Notes: a model not told the origin generated them from the sequence alone. A stretch of 64,000 bases of DNA from Pseudaquabacterium terrae (GCF_013266755.1 NZ_JABRWJ010000004.1:248001-312000); one strand, 5' to 3'; shown: positions 28,126 to 38,279, numbered from the stretch's first letter. Translations and numbers: made by a program.

Positions 28126-28728
28126 TCAACGGGGCTTCGTCAGCTGGTACTCCAGGTGGGCCTTGACTTCAGGCCACTCGCCGGCGGCGAGGCTGTACAT
28201 CACCGTGTCGCGCACCGTGCCGTCGCGGCGCAGCGCGTGGTGGCGCAGCACGCCGTCCTTGCGCGCGCCCAGGCGCTCGATCGCGCGCTGGCTGGCGAAG
28301 TTGTAGTTGTCGGTGCGCCAGCCGACCAGCTGCGCGCCCAGCGTCTCGAAGGCGTGGCTCATCAGCAGCCACTTGGCGGTGGTGTTGACGGCGCTGCGCT
28401 GGCGGCTCAGCGCGTACCAGGTGTAGCCGATCTCGAGCCGGTCGAGCGCCGGCACGATGTCGTGGTAACTCGAGCTGCCGATCACTTCGCCGGTTATCGC
28501 GTCGAGCACGACGAAGGCGAAGCGGTGGCCGGCCTCGCGCGCCGCGAGCGCGGTCTCGATGTAGGCGCGGGTCTCGTGTGGCGCCGGCACCGAGGTGATG
28601 CGCAGCTTCCACAGCTCGCCGTCGGCCGCCGCGGCGGCCAGGCCGGCTTCGTGCTGCAGGCCGAGCGGTTCGAGGCGCACCGGGTCGCGCCACAGCATGA
28701 CGGGTTCGAGGCGGGCGGGAAAAGCCAT
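28126..28728 (-). CDS. GNAT-family N-acetyltransferase (RimJ/RimL-like)
   Basis: A 200-residue acetyl-CoA-dependent acetyltransferase. The fold is indicated by GEVIGSSSYHDI (beta strands 2-4), EIGYTWYALSRQRSAVNT (the strand before the acetyl-CoA loop, with a variant pyrophosphate-binding segment) and RAIERLGARKDG, which is the typical C-terminal RimJ/RimL-like motif. The acetyl acceptor cannot be deduced; small molecules, aminoglycosides or protein N-termini are all possible in this group. It lies 25 bases after the small membrane protein gene and 23 bases before the S9 peptidase gene, so it is in the same transcript. Confidence 0.88.
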   Translation of the reverse strand: MAFPARLEPVMLWRDPVRLEPLGLQHEAGLAAAAADGELWKLRITSVPAPHETRAYIETALAAREAGHRFAFVVLDAITGEVIGSSSYHDIVPALDRLEIGYTWYALSRQRSAVNTTAKWLLMSHAFETLGAQLVGWRTDNYNFASQRAIERLGARKDGVLRHHALRRDGTVRDTVMYSLAAGEWPEVKAHLEYQLTKPR

Positions 28729-28753
28729 CGGCTCGGGATTCCTCTCGTGGATG

Positions 28754-28972
28754 TCAACGGCGGCGCGCGCGCCAGCGCATCGCCGCCCACTTGCCGGCGC
28801 CGCAGCCCAGCATCACGAAGACCACGCCGACCACCGCCCTGGCATCCCAGTCGCCCGGGGCCAGCGCATCGAAGCCGAGCCAGCGGCCGAGCTGCCAGCC
28901 GGCCAGTGCGCCGAGCACGAAGCCGACGGCGTCGGACAGGCCTTCAGTCAGCGCTTCGCGCGGGGTAGGCAT
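28754..28972 (-). CDS. Small two-helix membrane protein
   Basis: A 72-residue protein starting MPTPREALTEGLSDAVGF with two hydrophobic segments, about residues 12-30 and 45-62, and a basic tail (AMRWRARRR) that predicts a cytoplasmic C-terminus. I do not recognise a named family. The ATG at 28972 was preferred to a GTG at 28999, because the latter falls inside the inserted GC-rich element 28976-29048. If that element is removed in thought, this ATG would overlap the stop codon of the upstream MoxR gene (TGATG), which suggests that the two were once translationally coupled. Confidence 0.65.
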   Translation of the reverse strand: MPTPREALTEGLSDAVGFVLGALAGWQLGRWLGFDALAPGDWDARAVVGVVFVMLGCGAGKWAAMRWRARRR

Positions 28973-29054
28973 CAGTGGCGCCCGGCCGTCCGAAGCCACT
29001 GAGCGCCCCCTCGGGGGGCCGCGAGCGCGAGCGAGCTTGGGGGCAATTTAGGCA

Positions 29055-29058
<4 letters not shown>
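28966..29058. repeat. GC-rich element flanked by 10-bp direct repeats
   Basis: The direct repeats TAGGCATCAG at 28966-28975 and 29049-29058 flank a 73-base segment (28976-29048) containing the hairpin-forming GCGCCCCCTCGGGGGGC and a run of GCGAGC-type steps. The repeats look like a target-site duplication. The segment carries no coding capacity I can support. Confidence 0.6.
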
Positions 29059-29897
<839 letters not shown>

Positions 29898-29959
29898 GGG
29901 GCGTGGCGCCCGGGGCGCCAGGGGGTGGGCAGGGTGCGGGCCAGTATAAGTGCGGCCCC

Positions 29960-29965
29960 TATAAT
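29960..29965 (+). promoter_or_regulatory. Candidate -10 element (TATAAT)
   Basis: A perfect TATAAT consensus lies 91 bases upstream of the cytochrome c gene, in a region otherwise very GC-rich. No matching -35 hexamer is visible at 16-18 bases upstream, so the call rests on the -10 alone. The leader would be about 85 nucleotides. Confidence 0.45.
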
Positions 29966-30055
29966 CGCCGGCTGCACCGAGGGGGACCGGCGCTCACTGC
30001 AGCGCGGCGTCCTTTCGCAAGTTCAGCAAGACCAATCTCCGATTCTGGCGACACG

Positions 30056-30739
30056 ATGAAAAAAGCCCTGACCCTGCTTCCGTTGATGTTGGCCCTGGCC
30101 GGCGTGTGCACCGTCACCCGGGCCCAGGAGGCGAAGGGCGGGGATGCCGGCCGCGGCGCGCAGAAGGCCGCGATGTGCATCGGCTGCCATGGCATCACCG
30201 GCTACCAGGCGAGCTTTCCCGAGGTCTACAAGGTGCCGAAGATCTCCGGCCAGGGCGCGAAGTACCTGAGCGCCGCGCTCGACGCCTACCGCAAGGGTGA
30301 CCGCAAGCACCCGTCGATGCGCGCGATCGCCGCGTCGCTGACCGACCAGGACATCGCCGACCTCTCGGCCTACTACGAGCAGCACGGCAAGACCGGCGCC
30401 GCCGAGCTGCCGGAGGCCAAGCTGCCCGACGCGCTGAAGGACAAGCTCACCGCCTGCATCGCCTGCCACGGCCCGACCTTCAGCAAGCCGCTGGACCCCA
30501 CCTATCCGCGCCTGGCCGGCCAGCATGCCGACTACCTCTACGCGGCGCTGAAGGGTTATGCCACCGATGGCAATCCGCACATCGGCCGCGCCAACGCGGT
30601 GATGCGCGGCCAGCTCGTCGTCGAGGCCGACGGCAAGAAGAAGCTGAACTTCACGAATGACGAGCTGAGGCAGGTCTCGAAGTGGCTCGCCTCGCTGCCC
30701 GGCGAGCTGAAGACGGTCGAGCAGTCGCGCCTGCGCTGA
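30056..30739 (+). CDS. Dihaem c-type cytochrome (c4-like)
   Basis: A 227-residue periplasmic electron carrier. A signal peptide ([24 protein letters not shown]) is followed by two cytochrome c domains with haem motifs CIGCH at residues 41-45 and CIACH at 134-138. Candidate axial methionines are in KHPSMRAIA and ANAVMRGQ. Two similar domains of about 95 residues are the hallmark of cytochrome c4, which links bc1-type complexes to terminal oxidases. The gene stands alone between a possible TATAAT promoter and a strong terminator at 30761. The ATG at 30056 is the only one that gives a complete signal peptide. Confidence 0.92.
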   Translation: MKKALTLLPLMLALAGVCTVTRAQEAKGGDAGRGAQKAAMCIGCHGITGYQASFPEVYKVPKISGQGAKYLSAALDAYRKGDRKHPSMRAIAASLTDQDIADLSAYYEQHGKTGAAELPEAKLPDALKDKLTACIACHGPTFSKPLDPTYPRLAGQHADYLYAALKGYATDGNPHIGRANAVMRGQLVVEADGKKKLNFTNDELRQVSKWLASLPGELKTVEQSRLR

Positions 30740-30760
30740 AACGGCCCTCCGGTCGAGACG

Positions 30761-30788
30761 AAGAGCCGCCGCGTGCGGCTCTTTTGAT
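30761..30788 (+). terminator. Intrinsic terminator after the cytochrome gene
   Basis: A 9-bp perfect stem (30761-30769 with 30775-30783) with a 5-base loop is followed by a T-rich tract (TTGATTT). It lies 21 bases after the cytochrome stop codon and separates that gene from the HD-GYP gene. Confidence 0.85.
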
Positions 30789-30852
30789 TTGTGCTCGACG
30801 CTCTCAAGCCGGGGCTGGCCGCGCCGATAAGCAGCGTAGGACGTCGAAGGGC

Positions 30853-32145
30853 ATGCCCGCCAGCACCTCGCCACTGAAGAAGATTCCGGTCGCTCATTTG
30901 CGGGTCGGCATGCACCTGCATGCGCTCGACGGTGCCTGGCTCGACCACCCGTTCTGGCGCAGCCGCTTCGTGATCGACGATCCGGCGACGATCCGCCAGC
31001 TGCAGGCGAGCCCCATCCGCGAATGCTGGATCGACACCGCACGCGGGCTCGATGTGGCCGCACCGGCGATGGTCGCCGCCGCGCCACCGGCGCGCGAGCG
31101 CACGATCCGCCTGCCGATTCCGCCGCAGCCGACACGACCGCAACCGGTCGATGCCGCCCCGGCATCCGAACCAACCGCAACGCCCCAGCCGCTCGCCGCT
31201 GAGCTGCAGCAGGCCGCCGAGATCTGCGATCGCTCGCGCGAGGCCGTCAGCTCGATGTTCCACGAGGCGCGACTGGGCCGCGTGCTCGAGACCGAGCGCT
31301 GCCTGCCGCTGGTCGACGAGATCACCCGCTCGGTGTTCCGCAATCCTGCCGCGCTGGTCAGCCTGGCGCGGCTCAAATCGCGCGACGACTACACCTACAT
31401 GCACTCGGTCGCCGTCTGCGCGCTGATGGTCGCGCTGGCGCGCCAGCTCGGCTTCGACGATCAACGCTGCCGGGTCGCCGGCCTGGCCGGGCTGCTGCAC
31501 GACCTGGGCAAGGCGCAGCTGCCGCCGCAGATCCTGCTGAAGCCGGACAAGCTGACCGATGCCGAGTACGCGGTGGTGCGCACCCATCCGGAGCGCGGCT
31601 TCGAGCTGCTGCGTGAAGCGCGTGGTGCGCCCGAGCCGGCCATCGACGTCTGCCTGCACCACCATGAACGGCCCGATGGCCGCGGCTACCCCCATGCGCT
31701 GGCGGGCGACGCGATCTCCGAGCTGGCACGCATGGGCGCGGTCTGCGATGTCTATGACGCGGTGACCTCGAACCGGTCCTACAAGGCCGGCTGGGACCCG
31801 GCCGAATCGATCGCCCGCATGGCCTCGTGGAAGGGCCAGTTCGACGACCGCCTGTTCGCCGCCTTCGTCAAGAGCCTGGGCATCTATCCGGTGGGCTCGC
31901 TGGTGCGGCTGGAATCGCAGCGCCTGGCGGTGGTGGTCGACCAGAATCCGCTGGCGCTCGTCGCGCCGGTCGTCAAGGTCTTCTTCTCGATCCGCTCGGG
32001 GATGCCGATCACGCCGCTGGTGATCGACCTGGCGCGCGCCGGCGGCCACGATCGCATCGTCGAGCGCGAGCCGCCCGAGCGCTGGAAATTCCCGCAGCTC
32101 GACGCGCTGTGGGCCGGCGAGAAGGCCGCGCGCCGCGGCCGCTGA
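30853..32145 (+). CDS. HD-GYP cyclic-di-GMP phosphodiesterase with DUF3391
   Basis: A 430-residue protein with an N-terminal DUF3391-type region ([22 protein letters not shown]), a proline-rich linker around residues 85-125 and a C-terminal HD-GYP domain. Catalytic motifs are intact: HDLGKAQLP with His216-Asp217, [12 protein letters not shown] from residue 269 and [15 protein letters not shown]. It should degrade cyclic di-GMP in the cytoplasm; no receiver or membrane segment is seen, so the input is unknown. The ATG at 30853 is preceded by GAAGG. It follows the cytochrome terminator by 64 bases and probably has its own promoter. Confidence 0.93.
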   Translation: MPASTSPLKKIPVAHLRVGMHLHALDGAWLDHPFWRSRFVIDDPATIRQLQASPIRECWIDTARGLDVAAPAMVAAAPPARERTIRLPIPPQPTRPQPVDAAPASEPTATPQPLAAELQQAAEICDRSREAVSSMFHEARLGRVLETERCLPLVDEITRSVFRNPAALVSLARLKSRDDYTYMHSVAVCALMVALARQLGFDDQRCRVAGLAGLLHDLGKAQLPPQILLKPDKLTDAEYAVVRTHPERGFELLREARGAPEPAIDVCLHHHERPDGRGYPHALAGDAISELARMGAVCDVYDAVTSNRSYKAGWDPAESIARMASWKGQFDDRLFAAFVKSLGIYPVGSLVRLESQRLAVVVDQNPLALVAPVVKVFFSIRSGMPITPLVIDLARAGGHDRIVEREPPERWKFPQLDALWAGEKAARRGR

Positions 32146-32262
32146 AGCCTCAGCCCTCGCTGCCGCTGCGGGTGATTTCGCCGACGGGGTTTCCCCCGTC
32201 AGACCCGGCATGGGCCTTGCCTACACTGCCGCCACGTTTCACCCGAAATCGTGGGAAAGATC

Positions 32263-33861
32263 ATGTACCGTCGACTTCAATTCGGGCTGCTCTCCGCGGC
32301 AGTCCTCTTCGCCGGGGCCCAGGCCCAGGCACAAACCCTGCGCTGGGCCAGCCAGGGCGACCCGCAGACCATGGACCCGCACTCGCAGAACGAGTCCATG
32401 ACCAACATGATGAACGGGCAGGTCTACGAAGGCCTGGTCGCGCGCGACAAGAAGCTCAACATCGTGCCCGCGCTGGCCACCGAGTGGCAGCAGACCGCGC
32501 CGCTGGTCTGGCGCTTCAAGCTGCGCCCCGGCGTCAAGTTCCATGACGGCTCGCCGTTCAACGCCGACGACGTCGTCTATTCGATCGAGCGCGGCCAGTC
32601 GGCGACCTCGCAGATCAACAACTACGCCAAGGCCGTCGGCACGCCGAAGAAGATCGACGACCTGACGGTGGAATTCCACCTCGCCAAGGCGAACCCGATC
32701 TTCCTCGAGCACATGGCCGGGCCGCTGTGGATCCTGAGCAAGCCGTGGTCCGAGAAGCACAAGGTCATGCGGCCGCTGGACTTCAAGAACAAGGAAGAGA
32801 CCTACGCGTCGCTGAACGCCAATGGCACGGGCCCGTACATGCTGGTGAGCCGCCAGCCCGGCATCAAGACGACCTACAAGCGCAACCCGAACTGGTGGCA
32901 AAAGCACGAGGGCAACGTGCAGGAGATCGTCTACAGCCAGATCGCCAACGACGCGACGCGGCTGGCCGCGCTGATCTCCGGCGAGATCGACTTCGTGCTC
33001 GATCCGGCGCCGCGCGACGTCGCCCGGCTGCGCAACACGCCGGGGGTCAAGGTGATCGACGGTCCGGAGAACCGCATCGTCTTCATCGGCATGGACCAGC
33101 ACCGCGACGAGCTGCTGCACGGCAGCGTCAAGGGCAAGAACCCGTTCAAGGACATCCGTGTCCGCCAGGCGCTCTATCACGCGATCGACATCGAGACGAT
33201 GAAGTCGAAGCTGATGAACAACCAGAGCGTGCCGACCGGCGGCCTGACGCCGTCGCCGCTGGGGGCCTACAACGACCCGGCGATCGAAAGCCGCTTCCCG
33301 TACGACATGGCCAAGGCCAAGCAGCTGATGGCCGAGGCCGGCTATCCCGACGGCTTCGAGGTCACGCTCGACTGCCCGAACAACCGCTACATCAACGACG
33401 AGGAGATCTGCGTTGCGCTGGCCTCGATGTGGGCGCAGCTGAAGGTCAAGGTGCGCGTCAATGGCATGCCGCGTGCCATCTACTTCCCGAAGCTCGAGAA
33501 GTTCGACACCAGCATGTACATGCTGGGCTGGGGCGGCGCCGTCACCGACGCGGAAACGACGCTGACGCCGGTGCTGCGCAACAACCTGTCCGATGGCTCG
33601 GGCATCGGTTTCTACAACTACGGCCGCTCGAAGAACGACAAGTTCGACGCGATGGCCGCGGCGACCAGCAGCGAGACCGATGCGAAGAAGCGCGAAGGCA
33701 TGGTCAAGGCCGCGCTGAAGGAATACAAGGACAACGTGCACACGCTGCCGCTGCACCGCCAGATGATCCCCTGGGCGGCGCGCAGCAACGTCAACGTGGT
33801 GCACCGCGCCGACAACTGGTTCGAAGTGCACTGGGTCACGATCAACAAGACGACCCCCTGA
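32263..33861 (+). CDS. Peptide/nickel-type ABC transporter substrate-binding protein
   Basis: A 532-residue periplasmic binding protein of the SBP_bac_5 family (DppA/OppA-like). The signal peptide MYRRLQFGLLSAAVLFAGAQAQAQ is followed by family motifs WASQGDPQTMDPHSQNE, LRPGVKFHDGSPFNADDVVYS and NGTGPYML. Length is typical. The ATG at 32263 was chosen over a GTG at 32251 because it sits at the natural start of the signal peptide. No permease or ATPase genes are adjacent, so it either serves a transporter encoded elsewhere or acts in sensing. A strong bidirectional terminator follows. Confidence 0.93.
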   Translation: MYRRLQFGLLSAAVLFAGAQAQAQTLRWASQGDPQTMDPHSQNESMTNMMNGQVYEGLVARDKKLNIVPALATEWQQTAPLVWRFKLRPGVKFHDGSPFNADDVVYSIERGQSATSQINNYAKAVGTPKKIDDLTVEFHLAKANPIFLEHMAGPLWILSKPWSEKHKVMRPLDFKNKEETYASLNANGTGPYMLVSRQPGIKTTYKRNPNWWQKHEGNVQEIVYSQIANDATRLAALISGEIDFVLDPAPRDVARLRNTPGVKVIDGPENRIVFIGMDQHRDELLHGSVKGKNPFKDIRVRQALYHAIDIETMKSKLMNNQSVPTGGLTPSPLGAYNDPAIESRFPYDMAKAKQLMAEAGYPDGFEVTLDCPNNRYINDEEICVALASMWAQLKVKVRVNGMPRAIYFPKLEKFDTSMYMLGWGGAVTDAETTLTPVLRNNLSDGSGIGFYNYGRSKNDKFDAMAAATSSETDAKKREGMVKAALKEYKDNVHTLPLHRQMIPWAARSNVNVVHRADNWFEVHWVTINKTTP

Positions 33862-33882
33862 GCAGCCGCAACGCGCACGCAG

Positions 33883-33910
33883 AAAGGGCGACCCGCGGGT
33901 CGCCCTTTTT
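33883..33910. terminator. Bidirectional intrinsic terminator
   Basis: A 12-bp perfect stem (33883-33894 with 33897-33908) ends in TTTTT on the plus strand. It lies between the binding-protein gene and the convergent DUF1841 gene, whose stop codon begins at 33910. Confidence 0.88.
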
Positions 33911-34341
33911 CATCCTGTCGCGCGTCGCCGCACGGCGTCGAGGTAGGCGTGCCCGTCCGGCGGCCGGCCGCTGCGCTGCGAGGCCCAGATCATCTCGCCG
34001 AGCGCCTCCATCGCCTGGTGCTGCGCCTCGTGCAGCGAGCCCAGTTTCGCGGCCAGCAGCTCGACCGCCTGGCGGATGCCGGCCGGCTGGTCGATGCTGC
34101 ACTGCTCGCTGATCGACAGGTGCATCGACAGGTGCAGGAACGGGTTGCTGCGGCCGTCCTCGACGCGGTAGTCGGCGGCCAGTGCCGCATCGAGGTCGGC
34201 GAGCTCGGCGTGGTATTCCGGATGCTCGGCGATCCAGCCCGTGGCCAGCGTTTCGATCGGCGTCAGCGGCTCACGTGCGCGGTCCTTGCGCCAAGCCTCG
34301 CAGAAGAAGCGCCGCACGTCGTGTTGGGAAGGCTGGAACAT
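33910..34341 (-). CDS. DUF1841 family protein
   Basis: A 143-residue protein of the DUF1841 family, conserved in beta- and gammaproteobacteria and without an assigned function. Recognisable family features are the start MFQPSQHDVRRFFCEAW, the central ADLDAALAADYRVEDGRSNPFLHLSMHLSI and the region around GSLHEAQHQAMEALGEMIW, with several conserved histidines that could bind metal (inference). No signal peptide or membrane segment is seen. The ATG at 34341 is only 19 bases from the divergent TauE start at 34361, so one of the two promoters must lie inside the other gene. Confidence 0.85.
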   Translation of the reverse strand: MFQPSQHDVRRFFCEAWRKDRAREPLTPIETLATGWIAEHPEYHAELADLDAALAADYRVEDGRSNPFLHLSMHLSISEQCSIDQPAGIRQAVELLAAKLGSLHEAQHQAMEALGEMIWASQRSGRPPDGHAYLDAVRRRATG

Positions 34342-34360
34342 CCCACAATTGTCCCCTCCC

Positions 34361-35113
34361 GTGCCAGCCCTGATCACCGACCCGAACTTCTACGCCGTTG
34401 CCGTGCCCGCCGTGCTGCTGATGGGCATCAGCAAGAGCGGCTTCGGCGCCGGCTTCGGCGCGCTGGCGGTGCCGCTGATGGCGCTGGCGGTGCCGGTGCC
34501 GCAGGCCGCCGCGGTGATGCTGCCGCTGCTGGCGATCATGGACGGCTTCGGCCTGAAGGCCTTGTGGCGCGAGTTCGATCGGCCGCTGCTGAAGCTGCTG
34601 CTGCCGGCCGGTCTGCTGGGCACGCTGATCGGCACGCTGTCGTTCGGGCTCTTGCAGCCAAAGACCGTGGCCGGCATCGTCGGCGCGATCACGCTGGTGT
34701 TCCTGGCGATCCGCACGTTCTTTCCGCCGCGCGCCGATGCGCCGCCGCCGCCGCGCGCGCTCGGCGTCATGGCGGCCACCGTCTCCGGCTTCACCAGCTT
34801 CGTCGCGCACGCGGGCGGCCCGCCGATCGGCTTCTACCTGCTGCCGCTGAAGCTGACGCCGATCCGCTTCACCGCGACGCTGGCGGTGTTCTTCGCGGCG
34901 ATCAACACCAGCAAGTGGATCCCGTATGCCGCGCTCGGGCTGATCGACGGCACGAACATGCTGACTTCGCTGGTGCTCGCGCCACTGGCGCCCATCGGTG
35001 TCTGGGTCGGCGTGCGGCTGGTGCGCGTGATTCCGCAGGCGCTGTTCTACCGACTGTTCAGTGTCGGCATGCTGCTGACCGGACTCAAGCTGCTGTGGGA
35101 CGGCTTGCGCTGA
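34361..35113 (+). CDS. TauE/SafE-family membrane permease
   Basis: A 250-residue inner-membrane protein with seven or eight hydrophobic helices, of the TauE/SafE sulfite/sulfonate exporter family. The family motif GISKSGFGAGFGALAVPLM lies near the N-terminus and its half-repeat VSGFTSFVAHAGGPPIGFYLLPL in the second half. The substrate is not deducible; sulfur compounds or organic anions are usual. The GTG at 34361 lacks a clear ribosome binding site; a TTG at 34349 is possible. Its stop abuts the convergent KefB-like gene with no gap. Confidence 0.88.
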   Translation: MPALITDPNFYAVAVPAVLLMGISKSGFGAGFGALAVPLMALAVPVPQAAAVMLPLLAIMDGFGLKALWREFDRPLLKLLLPAGLLGTLIGTLSFGLLQPKTVAGIVGAITLVFLAIRTFFPPRADAPPPPRALGVMAATVSGFTSFVAHAGGPPIGFYLLPLKLTPIRFTATLAVFFAAINTSKWIPYAALGLIDGTNMLTSLVLAPLAPIGVWVGVRLVRVIPQALFYRLFSVGMLLTGLKLLWDGLR

Positions 35114-36952
35114 TCACTCTTTCGTTTCCTGCGCGGTGTCGTGCCAGTCGTGGCGCTTGCGCTGCGCGGCGGCCACGCTGCGCTCGCGCGCCCACAGCTG
35201 CTCCAGCTGCTGCCGGCCGGCCTTGGCCAGCGCGATCAGCTTCTGCTCGTCGCCCAGGTGCGGTGCCATCTGCTCGACCAGCTCGACGTTGTGGCGCCGG
35301 AAACGCAGCGCCATCGTGCGCGCGGTGTGCCGCTGCCAGCCGAGCGACTCGAGCACGCTGCGCCCGCTCATCAGCGCCGAATCGAGCGTCTCCCGTTCGA
35401 TCAGCGTGACGCCGTGCTGGCGCAGCCGGTAGAAGTGGGTCACGTTGCGCGCCCGCGCGACGATCACCAGCTGCGGAAAGTGCTCGCGCACCAGCTGCGC
35501 GACCGCCACGCTCTGCTCGACGTCGTCGATCGCCAGCACGAAGACCCGGGCCTTGTCGGCGCCGGCGGTGCGCAGCAGATCGAGCCGCGTCGCGTCGCCG
35601 TAGAACACCTTCCAGCCGAAGCGGCGGATCGTCTCGACCTGGTCGGCATCGTGCTCGAGCACGGTGGCTTCGAGCCCGTTGGCGTAGAGCAGCCGGCCGA
35701 TCGTCTGCCCGTAGCGGCCGAAGCCGGCAATGATCACCGGCGCATGCTGCGGCTCGGCGAGCTCGGCCAGCGGCGGCCCGTCGCGGCGCGCGGCGAGCCG
35801 CGGCGCCAGCCAGCGGTCGGTGGCCACCAGCAGCAGCGGCGTCAGCAGCATCGACAAGGCCACCGCGGCGACCAGGAACGATGCCGGCTCGCCGCCGATC
35901 ACCTTCGACTGCTGCGCGGTCTGGAAGACGACGAAGCCGAACTCGCCGCCCTGCGCGAGCAGGATGCCGAAGACCGGCCGCTCGGCCAGCACCAGCGGCA
36001 TCGCCCGCGCGATCAGCGCCAGCACCAGCGCCTTGACCGCCAGGAAGCCCAGCACCACCGCCGCGATCAGCCCGGGATGGCGCAGCACGACGGCAAAATC
36101 GATGCTCATGCCCACGGCGATGAAGAACAGGCCCAGCAGCAGTCCCTTGAAGGGCTCGAGGTCGGTCTCCAGCTCGCGCCGGTACTCGCTTTCCGCCAGC
36201 AGCACGCCGGCGAGAAAGGCGCCGAGCGCCATCGACAGCCCGACCGACTGCATCAGCGCCGCGGTGGCCACCACCAGCAGCAGCGCGGCGGCGGTGAAGA
36301 TCTCCGGCGTCTTGCTGCGCGCGATCCAGCGCAGCGCCGGCCGCAGCAGCAAACGCCCGCCGAGGATGATCAGCGCGATGACGCCGAAGGCCTTCGCGGC
36401 GCCGAGCCAGTCGATGCCGTCGCCGTCACCGGGCCCGATGGCCAGCAGCGGCACGATGGCCAGGATCGGGATCGCCGCGATGTCCTGCAGCAGCGCGGTC
36501 GACAGCACGCCCTGGCCGCCGGCGGTGGCCATCAGGTTGCGCTCGGCGAGCACGCCCAGGCCGATCGCCGTCGACGACATCGCCAGCCCGAGGCCGGCGA
36601 CGATGGCCAAGCGGCCGTCGATGCCGGCGCCCCAGGCGATCAGCCCGATCAGCGCTGCGCTGCCGAAGAGCTGCGCGCTGCCCCAGCCGAAGATCGGCCG
36701 CCGCAGCGCCCAGAGGCGCCGCGGTTCCAGCTCCAGCCCGACCAGGAAGAGCATCAGCACGACGCCGAACTCGGCGAAGTGCAGCATCGATTGCGGATCG
36801 GTCACCAGTGCCAGGCCCCAGGGCCCGATGACGATGCCGGCGCCCAGGTAGCCGATGATCGAACCCAGCCCGAGCAACCGCGCCAGCGGCACCGCGAGCA
36901 CCGCGGCGGCCAGGTAGACCAGGCCGGTGGACAGCCAGTTGCCATGTTCCAT
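35114..36952 (-). CDS. KefB/KefC-type monovalent cation:proton antiporter
   Basis: A 612-residue CPA2-family antiporter. About 12 membrane helices fill residues 1-390 and a TrkA-N (RCK) nucleotide-binding domain follows with the Rossmann motif VIIAGFGRYGQTIGRLL, then VLEHDADQVE and FYGDATRLDLL. The C-terminal tail is charged and ends EEQTKE-like residues. In glutathione-gated KefB/KefC systems this domain senses glutathione adducts, leading to potassium efflux and cytoplasmic acidification that protect against electrophiles. The preceding gene encodes a quinone reductase-like ancillary protein, ending 6 bases before this ATG, which strongly supports the Kef assignment. Confidence 0.9.
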   Translation of the reverse strand: MEHGNWLSTGLVYLAAAVLAVPLARLLGLGSIIGYLGAGIVIGPWGLALVTDPQSMLHFAEFGVVLMLFLVGLELEPRRLWALRRPIFGWGSAQLFGSAALIGLIAWGAGIDGRLAIVAGLGLAMSSTAIGLGVLAERNLMATAGGQGVLSTALLQDIAAIPILAIVPLLAIGPGDGDGIDWLGAAKAFGVIALIILGGRLLLRPALRWIARSKTPEIFTAAALLLVVATAALMQSVGLSMALGAFLAGVLLAESEYRRELETDLEPFKGLLLGLFFIAVGMSIDFAVVLRHPGLIAAVVLGFLAVKALVLALIARAMPLVLAERPVFGILLAQGGEFGFVVFQTAQQSKVIGGEPASFLVAAVALSMLLTPLLLVATDRWLAPRLAARRDGPPLAELAEPQHAPVIIAGFGRYGQTIGRLLYANGLEATVLEHDADQVETIRRFGWKVFYGDATRLDLLRTAGADKARVFVLAIDDVEQSVAVAQLVREHFPQLVIVARARNVTHFYRLRQHGVTLIERETLDSALMSGRSVLESLGWQRHTARTMALRFRRHNVELVEQMAPHLGDEQKLIALAKAGRQQLEQLWARERSVAAAQRKRHDWHDTAQETKE

Positions 36953-36958
36953 GCGGGT

Positions 36959-37573
36959 TCAGTCCAAGACCGGCCGCGCGTCCGCCGGCACTTCGCGCAG
37001 CTCGCAGGCTTCGAGCGTGTCGAGCTCGGGCCAGTCCGGATAACTTCTCAAGCGAGCGGCAAACGTCGCAACGTGATCGGCGATCGTCGGCGCGTCGGCG
37101 CGGTGCGCGCCGTGCAGCACGAAGGGCGGCAGGAAGCGCATGCCGGCGAGCGCGGCGGTCTGGTCGTAGGGCGGCATGAAGGAATCGAAGAAGTAGCGGT
37201 TGTAGCCGTCGGAACGGTACGACTGCTCGGGCCCGCCGGTGGAGGTCACGAGCCACAGGTCGCGCCCGGCCAGCCGCGTGCCGCCGCGGCCGTAGGCCCA
37301 GCCGAATGCGAACACCTCGTCGAGCCACAGCTTCATCAGCGGCGGCATGCCGTACCAGTGGATCGGGTGCAGCCAGATCACGAGTTGCGGTTCGGTGAGC
37401 GCGGCCTGCTCGGCAGCGGCGTCGATCAGGTAGTCGGGGTACAGCTCGTAGAGGTCGCGGACCTCGACGGACAAGCCGTCCGTGGCGGCGGCGCGGGCCG
37501 CCTCGGCCAGCTGCCGGCTGACGCGGGAGTGTTCGAGCTGAGGGTGGGCGACGAGCACCAGGATGTGGGCCAT
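36959..37573 (-). CDS. KefF/KefG-like NAD(P)H oxidoreductase
   Basis: A 204-residue flavodoxin-fold protein resembling the ancillary subunits KefF/KefG and NQO1-type quinone reductases. Visible motifs are ILVLVAHPQLEHSR near the start (FMN or FAD phosphate loop), LVIWLHPIHWYGMPPLMKLWLDEVF (substrate pocket) and TSTGGPEQSY. In E. coli these subunits bind and activate the Kef channel and reduce quinones. It is followed after 6 bases by the antiporter gene, so the two form an operon. The ATG at 37573 gives the conserved MAHILVLVAHP start. Confidence 0.9.
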   Translation of the reverse strand: MAHILVLVAHPQLEHSRVSRQLAEAARAAATDGLSVEVRDLYELYPDYLIDAAAEQAALTEPQLVIWLHPIHWYGMPPLMKLWLDEVFAFGWAYGRGGTRLAGRDLWLVTSTGGPEQSYRSDGYNRYFFDSFMPPYDQTAALAGMRFLPPFVLHGAHRADAPTIADHVATFAARLRSYPDWPELDTLEACELREVPADARPVLD

Positions 37574-37661
37574 GGGATGCGGGGAGGGCGGCGATCCCGG
37601 GCCTTGTCCGGGGCTCTCGTAACATAGCAGGGAATCCTGAGTGCATCGCGGAGGAGCTTGC

Positions 37662-38279
37662 ATGCCGGTGATCGTGGTCGCCAACCCCAAGGGTGGCGTT
37701 GGCAAGAGCACGTTGGCCACCAATGTCGCCGGCTGGCTGGCCCGCCAGGGCCATGCGGTGATGCTCGGCGATGCCGACCGGCAGCAGTCGGCGCGCCAGT
37801 GGCTGGACCTGCGGCCCGAGCAGCTGCCGCGCATCGTCGGCTGGGAGATCGATGCCGAGCATCTGGCGCGGCCGCCGAAAGGCACGACGCACGTGGTGCT
37901 CGACACGCCCGCCGGCCTGCGCGGCAAGCGGCTCGACGCGGTGATGAAGCTGGCCGACAAGCTGCTCGTGCCGCTGCAGCCGAGCCTGTTCGACATCCAG
38001 GCCACGCACGCCTTCCTGAAGGCGCTGGCCGCACATCCGCGCGCGGACTCGATCGCCGTCGGCCTGGTCGGCATGCGCATCAAGGAACACACGCACGCCA
38101 ACCTGCACCTGCATGAATTCGTCGCCACGCTGCCGTACCCGCTGATCGGCGACGTGCGCGATACCCAGAACTACGTGCACCTCGCCGCACGCGGCCTGTC
38201 GCTGTGGGACATCGCGCCCGGCCGCGTCGAGCGCGACCTGGCGCAGTGGCAACCGCTGATCGAATGGATCCAACGATGA
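37662..38279 (+). CDS. ParA-family ATPase
   Basis: A 205-residue deviant Walker-A ATPase of the ParA/MinD superfamily. The motif KGGVGKST lies at residues 10-17 with the signature lysine first; VVLDTPAGLRGKRLDAV is the switch II/Walker B region. It is short, without the N-terminal helix-turn-helix of plasmid ParA, so it resembles small chromosomal ParA proteins that position cellular machinery. No parB is adjacent. The stop overlaps the MaoC start (ATGA), which suggests co-translation. The ATG at 37662 has a good GAGGAG site 6 bases upstream. What it segregates cannot be inferred here. Confidence 0.93.
   Translation: MPVIVVANPKGGVGKSTLATNVAGWLARQGHAVMLGDADRQQSARQWLDLRPEQLPRIVGWEIDAEHLARPPKGTTHVVLDTPAGLRGKRLDAVMKLADKLLVPLQPSLFDIQATHAFLKALAAHPRADSIAVGLVGMRIKEHTHANLHLHEFVATLPYPLIGDVRDTQNYVHLAARGLSLWDIAPGRVERDLAQWQPLIEWIQR

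Noticed and set aside
28791-29051. Frames reading through the GC-rich insert at 28976-29048
   Set aside because: They exist only because the insert lacks stops; no ribosome binding site or conserved sequence.
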